Source: an uncultured Clostridia bacterium (GTDB lineage: Bacteria > Bacillota > Clostridia > Oscillospirales > Acutalibacteraceae). From it: a DNA stretch of 64,000 bases. Of this stretch, positions 24,781 to 34,299 are shown in pieces (position 1 is the first letter of the stretch; each line of letters starts with the position of its first letter). A model generated the notes under the pieces. That model was given only the letters and a program-made list of their open reading frames with translations, made no database searches and was not told where the DNA came from. A program made the position numbers and the translations under genes. The stretch is from NCBI GenBank assembly GCA_947628665.1, contig CANRAU010000006.1, positions 1 through 64,000 on the forward strand. The letters run 5' to 3'.

Positions 24781-27174
24781 ATGAAGCTTTATTTTGAAAA
24801 GCCCTGCAACCGATACCGCCTGAAAAAGACAAAGACGATCCAAAGCCGCACACAGCGGCTTTGGGAGCAGACCGCCCTGCCGCTCGGAAACGGCATGCTC
24901 GGCATTTCCGTAGTCGAAGACGGAAACCACGAATCCGTGTTTGTCAACTGCAAGAGCTTTTGGACGGGCGGTCCTTCCCCCAAGCGTCCGCAGTACTGTG
25001 GCGGGAACATTATGGGCGCGGACAAGCACGGCAAGACCCGTTTGGACTATTTCCGCGAGATCCGCGAGGCATTTTCGGAAGGAAAAGACGAAAAGGCCGC
25101 CGCGCTTTGCGACCGATTGATCGGCGAACAGGATGGCTACGGTGCATATCAATCCTTTGGCTGTTTGCAAATGGATTTTTTGCATACGCCCCGCAAGCTG
25201 CGCCGTTTTCGCCGCACGCTTGATCTCTCGCGCGCGGTGCTGACCACCCAAATCGAATGGAAGCAGGGCGGTAAAGCGATTCGGGAGACCCGCGAAGCCT
25301 TTGCGAGTTACCCCGCAAAGAATGCTGTTCTGCGCGTGACGCGCACGGGCGGCAAGCTCGACTGTGTCCTCTCCTACCCGGCGCATCACGGTGCAAAGGT
25401 GCAGGCGGATGCGGACGGCATTTTGCACATGGGAGCTTTAGAGGACAACGGTCTGCGCTTCGCGGCAAAGGTCGCCGTTGAGACGGACGGCAGAATTTCC
25501 GTACAGGGCGATGCGCTGCACATAAGCGACGCCGACTCTTTTTGCCTGTATCTTGCCGCCGATACGGATTATCTCGACAACTACCCCCTGTACCGCAGCG
25601 GGGAAAGCGCCGAGCAGCTGCAAAAGCGCGTGGTCGAAACCGCTGTTCGTGCGAAAGCACAGGGCTTTGACAAGCTCCTTGCGGCACATTTGGCGGACTA
25701 TCAACCGCTGTTCTCCCGCACGATGCTCTCTTTGGGCGGGGATGCGGAAATGCCGACCGATCAGCTTTTGCGCGCATACGGCAAGCGCGGCTGTCCCGAA
25801 AACATCAAGCGCACCTTAGAGACGCTTTTGTACCAATATGGGCGGTATCTGATGATCGCCTCCTCACGGGAGGACGACTGCCTGCCCGCCAATTTACAGG
25901 GTATTTGGAACGTTTCCGACGCGCCCATATGGGGCAGCGATTATCATTTGAACATCAACCTGCAAATGAATTACTGGCCTGTCTTTACGGGGAATTTGGC
26001 GGAATGTGCATCTCCTCTGCTGCGCTATGTCAAAGCTTTGCGCGCGCCGGGGCGGGTCACGGCAAGGGTCTACACAGGCGCGGACAGCGATGAAAATACG
26101 GCGGGCGGCTTTTTATTCCACACGCAAAACACGCCTTTCGGGTGGACTTGCCCGGGCTGGGAATTTTCGTGGGGCTGGTCGCCCGTCGCCGTGCCATGGA
26201 TCCTCCATAACGTATACGAATCCTACGAATACACCAAAGACGTGCAAATGCTCGAAAAAGAAATCTACCCCCTGCTCAAAGAGACGGCGGATTATTTTGA
26301 GCGTCTGCTTTTGGAAAAGGACGGCAGGCTCGTCACCGCGCCCTGTTTTTCTCCCGAACACGGGCCGCGCACCATGGGGAACACCTATGAGCAGTCTATG
26401 CTGTGGCAGTTGTACCATGACACCGTGGAAGCGGCAAAAGCGCTCGGAGTGGACGCCGACGACACCGCCCGCCGCGAAGCGCTGCTTGCCCGCCTGCGTC
26501 CTCTTGAAATCGGCGACAGCGGACAGATCAAAGAATGGTATCACGAGACCTCGCTCGGTTCTGTAGGGCAAAAGCATCACCGCCATTTGTCGCATTTGTT
26601 GGGCGTATACCCGGGGAATCTCGTGGATCGCCGCAAAAACCCCGACTTCATCGGAGCGGCGATCGTCTCCCTGAATGATCGGGGCGACCGCTCCACAGGC
26701 TGGGCGATGGCACAGCGCATTTGCACATGGGCGCGCGTGGGCGACGGCGACCGCGCGCTACGGCTCATAGCCATGCTGGTGCGGCATGGACTGTATATCA
26801 ATTTGTGGGACACGCACCCGCCGTTTCAAATCGACGGGAATTTCGGCTATACCGCAGCCGTCTCCGAGCTTTTGATGCAAAGCCATTTGGGGTACATCGA
26901 GCTGCTGCCCGCCCTGCCCTCGGCTTGGACAGACGGCGAAATGCGCGGACTGATCGCACGCGGAAACTTTTCATTGAATTTCTCCTGGCAAAACGGCAAG
27001 CTGCGCGGTGTCGAAGTGACTGCGCGCGCAGGCGGCGCCTGCCGCATATGCACCCCGAACGCAAAGCTGTATCTCATGGGGGACGACGCCCCCGAAAGCG
27101 CCTACGATGCAGACGGCTGTCTGTGTTTTCAGACGCAGGCGGGCAAATGCTACAAACTGGGCGCAGCGCAATAA
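24781..27174 (+). CDS. GH95 family glycoside hydrolase (alpha-fucosidase/galactosidase)
   Basis: A 797-residue cytoplasmic glycosidase of family GH95, whose known members remove alpha-1,2-L-fucose or alpha-L-galactose. The N-terminal beta domain begins PLGNGMLGISV. The (alpha/alpha)6 barrel carries LQGIWNVSDAPIWGSDYH and LNINLQMNYWPV, the latter holding the catalytic Asn pair of the family, and WDTHPPFQIDGNFGYTAA with the general-base Asp. A C-terminal beta domain ends the protein. No signal peptide, so it acts on imported sugars. ATG 24781 follows GGGAG. Confidence 0.93.
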   Translation: MKLYFEKPCNRYRLKKTKTIQSRTQRLWEQTALPLGNGMLGISVVEDGNHESVFVNCKSFWTGGPSPKRPQYCGGNIMGADKHGKTRLDYFREIREAFSEGKDEKAAALCDRLIGEQDGYGAYQSFGCLQMDFLHTPRKLRRFRRTLDLSRAVLTTQIEWKQGGKAIRETREAFASYPAKNAVLRVTRTGGKLDCVLSYPAHHGAKVQADADGILHMGALEDNGLRFAAKVAVETDGRISVQGDALHISDADSFCLYLAADTDYLDNYPLYRSGESAEQLQKRVVETAVRAKAQGFDKLLAAHLADYQPLFSRTMLSLGGDAEMPTDQLLRAYGKRGCPENIKRTLETLLYQYGRYLMIASSREDDCLPANLQGIWNVSDAPIWGSDYHLNINLQMNYWPVFTGNLAECASPLLRYVKALRAPGRVTARVYTGADSDENTAGGFLFHTQNTPFGWTCPGWEFSWGWSPVAVPWILHNVYESYEYTKDVQMLEKEIYPLLKETADYFERLLLEKDGRLVTAPCFSPEHGPRTMGNTYEQSMLWQLYHDTVEAAKALGVDADDTARREALLARLRPLEIGDSGQIKEWYHETSLGSVGQKHHRHLSHLLGVYPGNLVDRRKNPDFIGAAIVSLNDRGDRSTGWAMAQRICTWARVGDGDRALRLIAMLVRHGLYINLWDTHPPFQIDGNFGYTAAVSELLMQSHLGYIELLPALPSAWTDGEMRGLIARGNFSLNFSWQNGKLRGVEVTARAGGACRICTPNAKLYLMGDDAPESAYDADGCLCFQTQAGKCYKLGAAQ

Positions 27175-27188
27175 CCAATCGACGAAAA

Positions 27189-27224
27189 GAGCCATCCGAC
27201 CGCAGAAAAGCAGTCGGATGGCTT
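27189..27224 (+). repeat. First copy of a 36-bp direct repeat (hairpin, no T tract)
   Basis: AGCCATCCGAC and GTCGGATGGCT make an 11-bp stem. This copy lies 15 bp after the GH95 stop and is identical over 36 bp to 27481-27516, but it lacks the terminal T run. Confidence 0.9.
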
Positions 27225-27480
27225 AGTCTGTCGATAAACTGTTTTGCGATAGCGAAACAATCAAAAGTTTTCGCCCGCCTTTTTCAAAAGGCGGCGGGGT
27301 TGAGGGGCGGCGCCCCTCATCGCAGCCCGCAGGCTACGAAATTTTTGTCCAAAAGAGCGCAGGAGGGGCGAAAAACAGTCCAGTGGACTGTTTTTCGGTG
27401 GGGAACCCTCGCCGGGGGTTCCCCATAGTCTTATGCCTTTTGTGCATATTGCCAAGTGACACATACTTTTTCTACACGCT
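27225..27480. repeat. Hairpin-dense intergenic element between the duplicated terminators
   Basis: 256 bp without a plausible gene. It contains CCGCCTTTT/AAAAGGCGG (27275-27294), GAGGGGC/GCCCCTC (27302-27318), a 29-bp palindrome with 13-bp arms CGAAAAACAGTCC/GGACTGTTTTTCG (27369-27397) and TGGGGAACCC/GGGTTCCCCA (27399-27425). GC-rich blocks alternate with A/T runs. It resembles dispersed intergenic repeats of Clostridia, though I cannot count copies outside this window. Confidence 0.7.
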
Positions 27481-27516
27481 GAGCCATCCGACCGCAGAAA
27501 AGCAGTCGGATGGCTT
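27481..27516 (+). terminator. Second copy of the 36-bp repeat, functional terminator
   Basis: Same 36 bp as at 27189, here followed by TTT, completing a T run of five, so this copy can terminate transcription from the GH95 side. The exact duplication is the boundary of the element. Confidence 0.85.
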
Positions 27517-27575
27517 TTTGATTTCTATACAAATTTGCAGTTTGCGGCAAAGGCAAGTTGATCTCTGCTTTAGGA

Positions 27576-28928
27576 TTATTTCTTTTTCTTTGCCCTGGTC
27601 TGCGGGCCGTTGTAGCCGTTTTTCTCCTGGAAAGCCGCGATCTTGTCGATCACGCTCAACACCACTTCAAAGCCGTCGCCGACGGTCTCCGCCGTAAAGC
27701 GGTCGGCCGTGTCGCGCCATGTGTGGTAATAATACGTCAGCATCGGGTTCTGCGCCGCGAAGGTCACCGATTTAATGCCCGCGCGGGTCATAGGCGTGCT
27801 GTCGCAGCCGCCCACGGGGTTATGGATGCTTCTGCCCATTTTGCTCTCAAGACCCAGTTCGTCAATGGTTTCCACAAACATTTCTTCCAAATCGGTATCG
27901 AAATGCAGCATCTGCCAATCGTCCTGTACGACGACCTCGAAATATTCCTTGTCGGCGACCGAGTCAATGTTGATGTTCCATGCGTTTTTGAGCATATCGT
28001 CGTTTTTATGCTCCTCGGCAAAGGCCATAGAGCCGCGCAGGCCCACTTCCTCACAGCCGCAGTTCAGGTCGATAATGCGGCAGTTTTTGGGCATCTTTTC
28101 GGGATGCTCCTTGAAATACTGCATGACCGTGTAGCTCAGCGCGCAGCCCGTTGCATTGTCCATTGCGCCGCGGGAAGCGTTTTGCGGGTTCGGATCGTCC
28201 CACATAATAATGAAGCAGCTGCCGATAGCGGTCACGACGGGCAGGAAATGCAGAGCGAACGTGAAGTTTTGAAAAGAGCTGGAAGCGATCGTCATCATAG
28301 CCCACTGAGCGCCTGCGTAATACCCTGTTAAAATGACAGCCATTGCGGCAGCAACGCCGCAGATGAAGAACACGCAGACCGCACCGAAGCCGACCTTGCC
28401 ATAAGTAAGGATCAGACCGAGCAGGGGCTTGTCGCGGTACTTATAAAGGTTTTCGGAATGCCGCCACGTCCAGCAGGTATCGGTATGCCCCGAAAGAATA
28501 ATGGTATAGTCGTATTTGCCGTCCGCAGGGGTAAGCTCCCCGTATGTATTCTGCGAAATTTCCCGATGGAAGAACCAATCGAACCATTTTTTATAGAGAA
28601 ACACGCCGAATATAAGCCAAAAAATCATCAGAACGCTTGCAATGCCCATCCCGAACCAAAGGGAATTGATGCCAAGCGCCAAATACACAAGCCCGCTGAT
28701 GACCAAACCGAACCAGCCCGCATAGGAAAGGCCGCCGATGTTGGCGCGCGGGGAGACAAAAAATTCCTCTTTGACAGGTTCAATGCCGATTCCGCGCAGC
28801 TTTTCCCCCATGTACGCCGCGAATTTGCGCTCGTTTTCCGTACCCGGCAAACGCGAGCCGATTTTCTCCGACGCATGCTTTACGATGTCATACGCCAGCT
28901 CCGCGTACCTTCTGTTTTCCTCTTTCAT
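27576..28928 (-). CDS. M28-family zinc peptidase with internal membrane segments
   Basis: A 450-residue aminopeptidase-like protein. Metal ligands appear as SGHTDTCW, RGAMDNATGC, CEEVGLRG, NIDSVAD and YYHTWRDT, the set of M28 peptidases. Unusually, two hydrophobic segments lie between the N-terminal helix and the first ligand, and two or three more between the first and second ligands (KVGFGAVCVFFICGVAAAMA and SFQNFTFALHFLPVVTAIGS). It is therefore probably membrane-bound, with the peptidase halves on one side. ATG 28928 follows GGAGGTC. The peptide substrate is unknown. Confidence 0.85.
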   Translation of the reverse strand: MKEENRRYAELAYDIVKHASEKIGSRLPGTENERKFAAYMGEKLRGIGIEPVKEEFFVSPRANIGGLSYAGWFGLVISGLVYLALGINSLWFGMGIASVLMIFWLIFGVFLYKKWFDWFFHREISQNTYGELTPADGKYDYTIILSGHTDTCWTWRHSENLYKYRDKPLLGLILTYGKVGFGAVCVFFICGVAAAMAVILTGYYAGAQWAMMTIASSSFQNFTFALHFLPVVTAIGSCFIIMWDDPNPQNASRGAMDNATGCALSYTVMQYFKEHPEKMPKNCRIIDLNCGCEEVGLRGSMAFAEEHKNDDMLKNAWNINIDSVADKEYFEVVVQDDWQMLHFDTDLEEMFVETIDELGLESKMGRSIHNPVGGCDSTPMTRAGIKSVTFAAQNPMLTYYYHTWRDTADRFTAETVGDGFEVVLSVIDKIAAFQEKNGYNGPQTRAKKKK

Positions 28929-28976
28929 CAAGTGACCTCCCTGTAAACGGTATAAAAAGGATAAATACATGTTTCT

Positions 28977-29005
28977 ATCATATTGCATTTTCACCGTGAA
29001 ATCAA
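28977..29005 (-). promoter_or_regulatory. Promoter of the M28 peptidase gene
   Basis: On the minus strand TTGATT, 17 bp, TATGAT. The spacer contains the palindrome TTTCACCGTGAAA, a possible operator. Confidence 0.65.
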
Positions 29006-29142
29006 GTGTTTTTTTTGATTCTCCCTTTTTTACCCGACTTTTGTATGTAAAGTTGAATAGCTTTATATGTAAAGCAGTAGCCATGCGGCAAGAAAGGACT
29101 GCAAAGAAACAGAAAAGTTTTTTTACAGAGTTTACAAAAGTC

Positions 29143-29172
29143 TTGTACCCTCTTAAAAATTTGTGCTATAAT
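29143..29172 (+). promoter_or_regulatory. Promoter of the third GPH transporter
   Basis: TTGTAC (29143-29148), 18 bp, TATAAT (29167-29172) with an upstream TGC extension. Confidence 0.8.
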
Positions 29173-29204
29173 AATAAAAAATATTTCTACATGGGAGGTT
29201 TTTT

Positions 29205-30671
29205 ATGAAATATATAGGGAAAAAGGAGAAAATCTCCTTTTATGCCGGTCTGTCCGGGCAAAACCTCGTATATTCCTTTATCGGTGCATCCTTCTTCACC
29301 TATTTCATGACCGACATTGCCATGTTTCCCGCCGCGATCGTGTCTGTCCTCCTGATCGTGATGAAGGTGTGGGACGGCGTGAACGACCCGCTGATCGGCG
29401 CGATGGTTGACCGTCACCACTTTAAAAACGGCGAGAAGCTGCGGCCGTTTCTGCGGTATACGCCCCTGCCGGTCGGCATCGTCACCGTTTTGCTCTTCAT
29501 TGTTTTTTCTACCGATGAAGACCTGCTTTGGCTGCGCGTGTCCTACTTCGTCATTATGTATATTGCATGGGATATTGTATACACCCTGCAGGACGTGGCC
29601 ATGTGGGGCATTACCGCCATGGTCTCGCCGGACGGCAACGAGCGCGACTCGTTTGTCAAGTGGGCGCGCACCGTCGGTTCGGTCGTATACGGCGTATTCA
29701 GCATGGGCATTCCGATGGTTTTGGAAATGATCGCCAAAGCGACCGGCAGCAGCATGGCGCTGATGACCGTTGTGTTCGTCGTGATTTTCGGTTTGGGCGG
29801 CGCAATGCTCAGTTATCGCGCATCCTACGCGCAGGAGCGTATTCGTGTCAACACGCAGGTACAGCAAAGCTCGCTGCGGGACTGCTTCGCACTGCTCTTC
29901 AAGAACAAAATGCTGCTGCTCGTTACCCTCTCCAATCTGCTCGGCGCATTCGGGTTCGGCGGTCAGCTGGTTACATACTTTTTCAAGTATAAGATCCCGG
30001 CGGACTTTTTGGGCGCGAACAGCATTATCGGCGCATTGGGGCTGACCACCATTTACGCGGCCATCACGGGCGCACCCGGCTTTATCGGCATGCTGTTTGC
30101 CGACAAAATGAAAAAAATCTTCAAGAGCTATGTGGGCGCTCTGATTTTCATGCAAAGCTGCAACATCGTTGTGCGCGTCATCGCGTTCCTCATCGGGTAT
30201 AACGGCATAGGGCTCTGGATAGGGCTTGCTTTGATCGGGATCGGGTGTATCCCGCTCGGCGCGTCTTCCATCGCACAGACTTCGATCTTCTGCGACAGCA
30301 TTGATTATATGGAATGGAAAACCGGTCAGCGCATGGAGGGCGTTGCTTTCTCCATGCAGACCTTCTTCACCAAAATCTCCAGCGGCGTGACCGCAGGGCT
30401 TGCCACGCTTGCGCTGCATTTGATGCACTACCGGGCTGTGGATGACAGCGTCGGCGTGTTTGTCGGCACACAATCCGCCGCGTTTGAAACCTGGATCTGG
30501 CCGCTTGTGATGCTCACCCCCGCATTGGCGAGTTTCTTAAGCATTATTCCCCTGCTGTTTATCCACTACACGCCCCGGCAGCGCACACAGGTGGAACATG
30601 ATTTGCAGGAACGCCGCGCCGCAGCGGGAACTGCCGCAACGGAAATCGCCGCAGAGAGCAGCACGCAGTGA
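29205..30671 (+). CDS. GPH-family symporter, candidate inositol or sugar importer
   Basis: A 488-residue, twelve-helix GPH symporter. The signature is VWDGVNDPLIGAMVDRHHFK near residue 49. GGGAGG precedes the ATG. The C-terminal tail is Ala/Glu-rich and hydrophilic. It is monocistronic, ends in a terminator and converges on iolG. As the iol operon has no transporter of its own, this is a candidate importer for inositol or an inositol glycoside; the inference rests on position only. GPH members usually carry glycosides or pentosides. Confidence 0.9.
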   Translation: MKYIGKKEKISFYAGLSGQNLVYSFIGASFFTYFMTDIAMFPAAIVSVLLIVMKVWDGVNDPLIGAMVDRHHFKNGEKLRPFLRYTPLPVGIVTVLLFIVFSTDEDLLWLRVSYFVIMYIAWDIVYTLQDVAMWGITAMVSPDGNERDSFVKWARTVGSVVYGVFSMGIPMVLEMIAKATGSSMALMTVVFVVIFGLGGAMLSYRASYAQERIRVNTQVQQSSLRDCFALLFKNKMLLLVTLSNLLGAFGFGGQLVTYFFKYKIPADFLGANSIIGALGLTTIYAAITGAPGFIGMLFADKMKKIFKSYVGALIFMQSCNIVVRVIAFLIGYNGIGLWIGLALIGIGCIPLGASSIAQTSIFCDSIDYMEWKTGQRMEGVAFSMQTFFTKISSGVTAGLATLALHLMHYRAVDDSVGVFVGTQSAAFETWIWPLVMLTPALASFLSIIPLLFIHYTPRQRTQVEHDLQERRAAAGTAATEIAAESSTQ

Positions 30672-30711
30672 TCATGCGCTTTTCAAACGTACAACTTTCA
30701 AGCGTACGATA

Positions 30712-30753
30712 GAAGATCCCCTCCGGCACACAGCGCGCGGGAGGGGTTCTTGC
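30712..30753 (+). terminator. Terminator after the GPH gene
   Basis: AGA and CCCCTCC pair with GGAGGGG and TCT around a 15-nt loop, followed by a short T-rich tract. Confidence 0.7.
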
Positions 30754-30773
30754 TTGCTTCGGTGTTTTGGAAG

Positions 30774-30799
30774 TTGACCGCGCTTGCGGGTGCGGTCAA
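30774..30799 (-). terminator. Inverted repeat at the end of the iol operon
   Basis: TTGACCGC (30774-30781) and GCGGTCAA (30792-30799) form an 8-bp stem 9 bp after the iolG stop. No long T run follows, so termination is weakly supported. Confidence 0.4.
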
Positions 30800-30807
30800 A
30801 TGCCGTT

Positions 30808-31821
30808 TTACATGATTTCGGAAAGCGCGACGGGGCGATGCTCCGCGACGCTCTTTTTCGCGGCAAGACCGATCTTTACGGATTGCATCCCCGCGTGGAT
30901 GCCCACGGGTACGTCGGTATCGTTTTCACACGCGGCGACAAACTGACGCATTTCCTCCGAGAAAGAGCCCATATAGCGCTCCAGGAAGAAGAACAGCGGC
31001 TTTTCGCCGGTCACGCCGTTTTCGTCGGACACGACTGCGGAGGAAAGGGTATCGTTCGCAGTGGCGACCATGCCCTTAGAGCCGAACAGCTCCGCGCGCT
31101 GGTCATAGCCGTAAGCCGCGCGGCGGGAATTGTCGATCACAGCCAGTGCGCCGTTCGCCATTTTCATGGTGATAATGGCGGTATCCACGTCGCCCTGCTC
31201 GCCGATGGCGGGGTCTACCAGCACGGCGGAATTGACGTAAACCTCTTCCACGTCGCTGTTCGTCAGGAAGCACGCCATATCGAAGTCATGAATGGTCATA
31301 TCGAGGAAAATGCCGCCCGAGACCTTGATATAAGCGGGGTTTGGCGGCTCGGGGTCGCGCGAGGTGATTTTTAAAATGTGTGCCTCGCCGATTTTGCCCT
31401 CGTCGTAAGCCTTGCGGATCGCGGCAAAATTATGGTCAAAGCGGCGGTTAAAGCCGACCTGGAATTTAATGCCCGGATGCGCCGCGAGCGCGTCGGCGAC
31501 GGCCTGAATTTTGGCGATGGAATGATCCACGGGCTTTTCGCAGAAAACGTGCTTGCCCGCTTCGATCGCCTCAACGGAAATGGACGCGTGGGTATCAGTC
31601 GAGGAACAGACCAAAACCGCGTCGATTTCGTCATCCGCAAGGATCTTTTTGTAATCGGTGTAAATTTTGGTGACGCCGAAGCCCTCGGTAAAGGCTTTGG
31701 TCTCGTCGTTCATAAAGGGGTCGGCAACCGCCTTTACGGTCGCGTTTTTAACATGATACGAGATCGACTCCAGATGCACCTTGCCGATGCGCCCCGCGCC
31801 GATAATGCCGATGTTCAACAT
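30808..31821 (-). CDS. iolG: Inositol 2-dehydrogenase
   Basis: NAD-dependent oxidation of myo-inositol (and possibly D-chiro-inositol) to 2-keto-myo-inositol, the first step of the pathway; cytoplasmic. The 337-residue protein begins with the Rossmann motif GIIGAGRIGKVH, and has EKPVDHS and the catalytic core DMTIHDFDMACFL, where the Asp/His pair matches family residues. It is the last gene of the operon, 27 bp after iolA. Although several Gfo/Idh enzymes look alike, the context makes IolG the best name. Confidence 0.93.
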   Translation of the reverse strand: MLNIGIIGAGRIGKVHLESISYHVKNATVKAVADPFMNDETKAFTEGFGVTKIYTDYKKILADDEIDAVLVCSSTDTHASISVEAIEAGKHVFCEKPVDHSIAKIQAVADALAAHPGIKFQVGFNRRFDHNFAAIRKAYDEGKIGEAHILKITSRDPEPPNPAYIKVSGGIFLDMTIHDFDMACFLTNSDVEEVYVNSAVLVDPAIGEQGDVDTAIITMKMANGALAVIDNSRRAAYGYDQRAELFGSKGMVATANDTLSSAVVSDENGVTGEKPLFFFLERYMGSFSEEMRQFVAACENDTDVPVGIHAGMQSVKIGLAAKKSVAEHRPVALSEIM

Positions 31822-31848
31822 GGAATATCCTCCTTTTGTCCTGTCGCG

Positions 31849-33357
31849 TTAGATCGTGCCGTCCCAAGTGGAGACGTTGGTCGTTGTTTTTTCTTCCTCA
31901 TCGAACCAGTGCGTGGTGACCGCTTTGCTTTCGGTGAAGAAACGGTAGGCGTCCTTGCCCAGACAATGCAGATCGCCGAAGAAGGACTGCTTATGCCCCG
32001 AGAACGGGAAGAAGCCCACGGGTACGGGGATGCCGACATTGATGCCGACCTGACCGCCGTCCGTATGGCGCGCGAACTCGCGTGCGAAATATCCGCTTTG
32101 GGTATAGATCACAGAGCCGTTCGCATAGGGGTTGGCGTTCATGATCGCAAGCCCCTCTTTGAAGTCCTTGCAGCGCTTGATGCAAAGCACGGGGCCGAAC
32201 ACCTCGTCACGGCCGATGGTCATATCCTCGGTCACATGGTCGAAGATCGTCGGGCCGACGAAATAGCCGTTTTCATAGCCCTCTACCTTGCAGTTTCTGC
32301 CGTCCAGCACCAGCTGCGCACCCTCCTGCACGCCCTTGTCGATGTCGGCAAGCACTTCTTTGTAGTGCTTTTCATAGGTGATTGGCCCAAGCTTGGAGGT
32401 CTTATCCCAAGAAGGCCCAACTTTGATCTGCTGCGCCTGCTTTTTCATCTCCGCCACAAATTGGTCGGCAATGGCTTCCTCAACAACACAGCAGGAAAGC
32501 GCCATGCAGCGCTGTCCCGCGCAACCGTAAGCGGAATTGATCACGCCCGCAACGGTTCTTTCCAGCGCGGCGTCCGCCATAACGAGCGCATGGTTTTTCG
32601 CCTGGCAAAGCGCCTGGCAGCGTTTGCCCGCAGCAGCCGCACGCTGATAGATTTTCAAGCCCACGGGGGTCGAACCGACAAAAGTAATGCCCTTGACGTC
32701 GGGGTGGTCGAGAATGGTGTTGATCTCGTTTCTCGAACAGGTCACCACATTGATAACGCCGTCGGGGACGCCCGCTTCCTTATAAATTTTGGCAAAGAGC
32801 ATAGCCGTTTTCGGCGTCAGCGACGCGGCCTTCAGCACCATGGTGTTGCCCGTGGCAATGCAGGTCGGCGCCATCCAGCCGAAGGGGATCATCGCGGGGA
32901 AGTTTACGGGAACGATCCCCGCAAACACGCCCAACGGCTCACGGTATTTGACCGTGTCATAGCCTCTCGACGCGTCCATAATGCTCTCGCCCATCATCAG
33001 AGAGGGGACTTGCGTGGCAAGCTCCGTTCCCTCTTTGGCTTTGAGAACGTCGCCCTCGGCCTCAGCCCACACCTTGCCGTTTTCTTTGGCAACACTCATG
33101 GTGAGTTCTTCCATGTTTTCAATGATCAAATCGCGAATTTTGTACAGAACCTGCGCGCGTTTGATCGCGGGAACGGCACGCCAGCCGGGATACGCCGCTT
33201 TGGCGGCCGCGATCGCTTCAAGCACCTCATCGTTGGTGCAACAGGGCGCCTGCCCCGTGATCTCGCCCGTGCTGGGGTTGTGCAGGTCATACCAGACGTC
33301 CGTTTTGGACTCTCTGAATTCGCCGTTTACAAAGTATTTGAGTTTCTCCACTGCCAT
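31849..33357 (-). CDS. iolA: Methylmalonate-semialdehyde/malonate-semialdehyde dehydrogenase (acylating)
   Basis: CoA-acylating aldehyde dehydrogenase that turns malonate semialdehyde into acetyl-CoA and CO2 with NAD, the last step of inositol breakdown. 502 residues, slightly longer than the usual 485-490. It shows the ALDH fold with the NAD loop ITFVGSTPVGLKIYQ, the catalytic Cys in YGCAGQRCMALS and the late motif GRDEVFGPVL. The start at 33357 has GGAGAAG 5-9 nt before; longer frames do not. It lies between iolE and iolG. Confidence 0.95.
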   Translation of the reverse strand: MAVEKLKYFVNGEFRESKTDVWYDLHNPSTGEITGQAPCCTNDEVLEAIAAAKAAYPGWRAVPAIKRAQVLYKIRDLIIENMEELTMSVAKENGKVWAEAEGDVLKAKEGTELATQVPSLMMGESIMDASRGYDTVKYREPLGVFAGIVPVNFPAMIPFGWMAPTCIATGNTMVLKAASLTPKTAMLFAKIYKEAGVPDGVINVVTCSRNEINTILDHPDVKGITFVGSTPVGLKIYQRAAAAGKRCQALCQAKNHALVMADAALERTVAGVINSAYGCAGQRCMALSCCVVEEAIADQFVAEMKKQAQQIKVGPSWDKTSKLGPITYEKHYKEVLADIDKGVQEGAQLVLDGRNCKVEGYENGYFVGPTIFDHVTEDMTIGRDEVFGPVLCIKRCKDFKEGLAIMNANPYANGSVIYTQSGYFAREFARHTDGGQVGINVGIPVPVGFFPFSGHKQSFFGDLHCLGKDAYRFFTESKAVTTHWFDEEEKTTTNVSTWDGTI

Positions 33358-33405
33358 ATTTCTTCTCCTTAAATCGGAATGATTTTGCAAATTGCAGATC
33401 GTGGC

Positions 33406-34299
33406 TTACAGCCCCGAAACCTCGGCGATGTATTTGCGCGCTTTTACGGCGTACTCAAACGGATTCGCCACCGCAGGGTCTTGCTCCGCTTCGACGAGGA
33501 CATAGCCTTCATAGCCGACTTCCTCCAGCACGTCGAAAATCGGTTTGAAGTCGATCGCACCGTCGCCCGGCACGGTAAACGTACCCATGCGCACGCCGTC
33601 GAGGAAGCTCAGATTCTCGGCCTTGACCTTTTCGATGACTGCGGGACGGATGTCCTTTAAGTGGACGTGGCGCACGCGATTCGCGTACTTTTTCAGCACC
33701 GCCATGTAATCCTCGCCGCAATAGGCAAGGTGTCCCGAGTCGAACAGAAGCCCGAACAGCTCGGGATCGGTGTTTTCCATCATACGGTCAATTTCGGCGG
33801 CAGTCTGCACGACCGTCCCCATATGATGATGGAAGCAAAGCGCAATGCCCATATCCTTGGCAACCTTGCCGAGCTTGTTAAGCCCCTTGCAAAGCAGATC
33901 CCATTCTTCGTCGTTCATGACGTATTTGTCGCGGAAAATGGATTTGTCCGTGCCCTGAATGGAATGCCCCTGCTCGGAAACGCCGACGACCTTCGCGCCC
34001 ATTTCCTTTAAGAAAGTAATGTGGCGAATGAAGTCGCGCTCCGTCTCCTCATAGGGCTTGGTGGTCAGGAACGTAGAGAACCACGCGTTGCAAATGCGCA
34101 TCCCGCGAAGATCGAGTGCCTTTTTGAGGACGACCGCGTCCTTCGGGTACTTGTTGCCGATCTCACAGCCGGTAAAGCCCGCCAATGCCATTTCGGAAAT
34201 GCATTGCTCAAAGGTGTTTTCCGCGCCCAAGTCGGGCATGTCGTCGTTTGTCCAGGCAATCGGCGCGATGCCGAGCTTGACCTTGTTTTTGTCTAACAT
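33406..34299 (-). CDS. iolE: Myo-inosose-2 dehydratase
   Basis: Dehydrates 2-keto-myo-inositol to 3D-(3,5/4)-trihydroxycyclohexane-1,2-dione, using a divalent metal. The 297-residue xylose-isomerase-like TIM barrel has the family start [16 protein letters not shown], the metal/substrate motifs [18 protein letters not shown] and HVHLKDIRP, and VLVEAEQDP near the end. Its ATG overlaps the iolD stop by one base (TGATG), so the two are translationally coupled. Confidence 0.96.
   Translation of the reverse strand: MLDKNKVKLGIAPIAWTNDDMPDLGAENTFEQCISEMALAGFTGCEIGNKYPKDAVVLKKALDLRGMRICNAWFSTFLTTKPYEETERDFIRHITFLKEMGAKVVGVSEQGHSIQGTDKSIFRDKYVMNDEEWDLLCKGLNKLGKVAKDMGIALCFHHHMGTVVQTAAEIDRMMENTDPELFGLLFDSGHLAYCGEDYMAVLKKYANRVRHVHLKDIRPAVIEKVKAENLSFLDGVRMGTFTVPGDGAIDFKPIFDVLEEVGYEGYVLVEAEQDPAVANPFEYAVKARKYIAEVSGL

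Noticed and set aside
29187..30473. A 428-codon minus-strand ORF opposite the third GPH transporter
   Set aside because: Antisense to a clear twelve-helix symporter; rich in His and Asp, as expected of a reverse frame of hydrophobic codons.
31378..33372. A 664-codon plus-strand open frame opposite iolG and iolA
   Set aside because: It lies antisense to two recognised iol genes and shows no domain; codon bias of the true strand keeps the reverse frame open.
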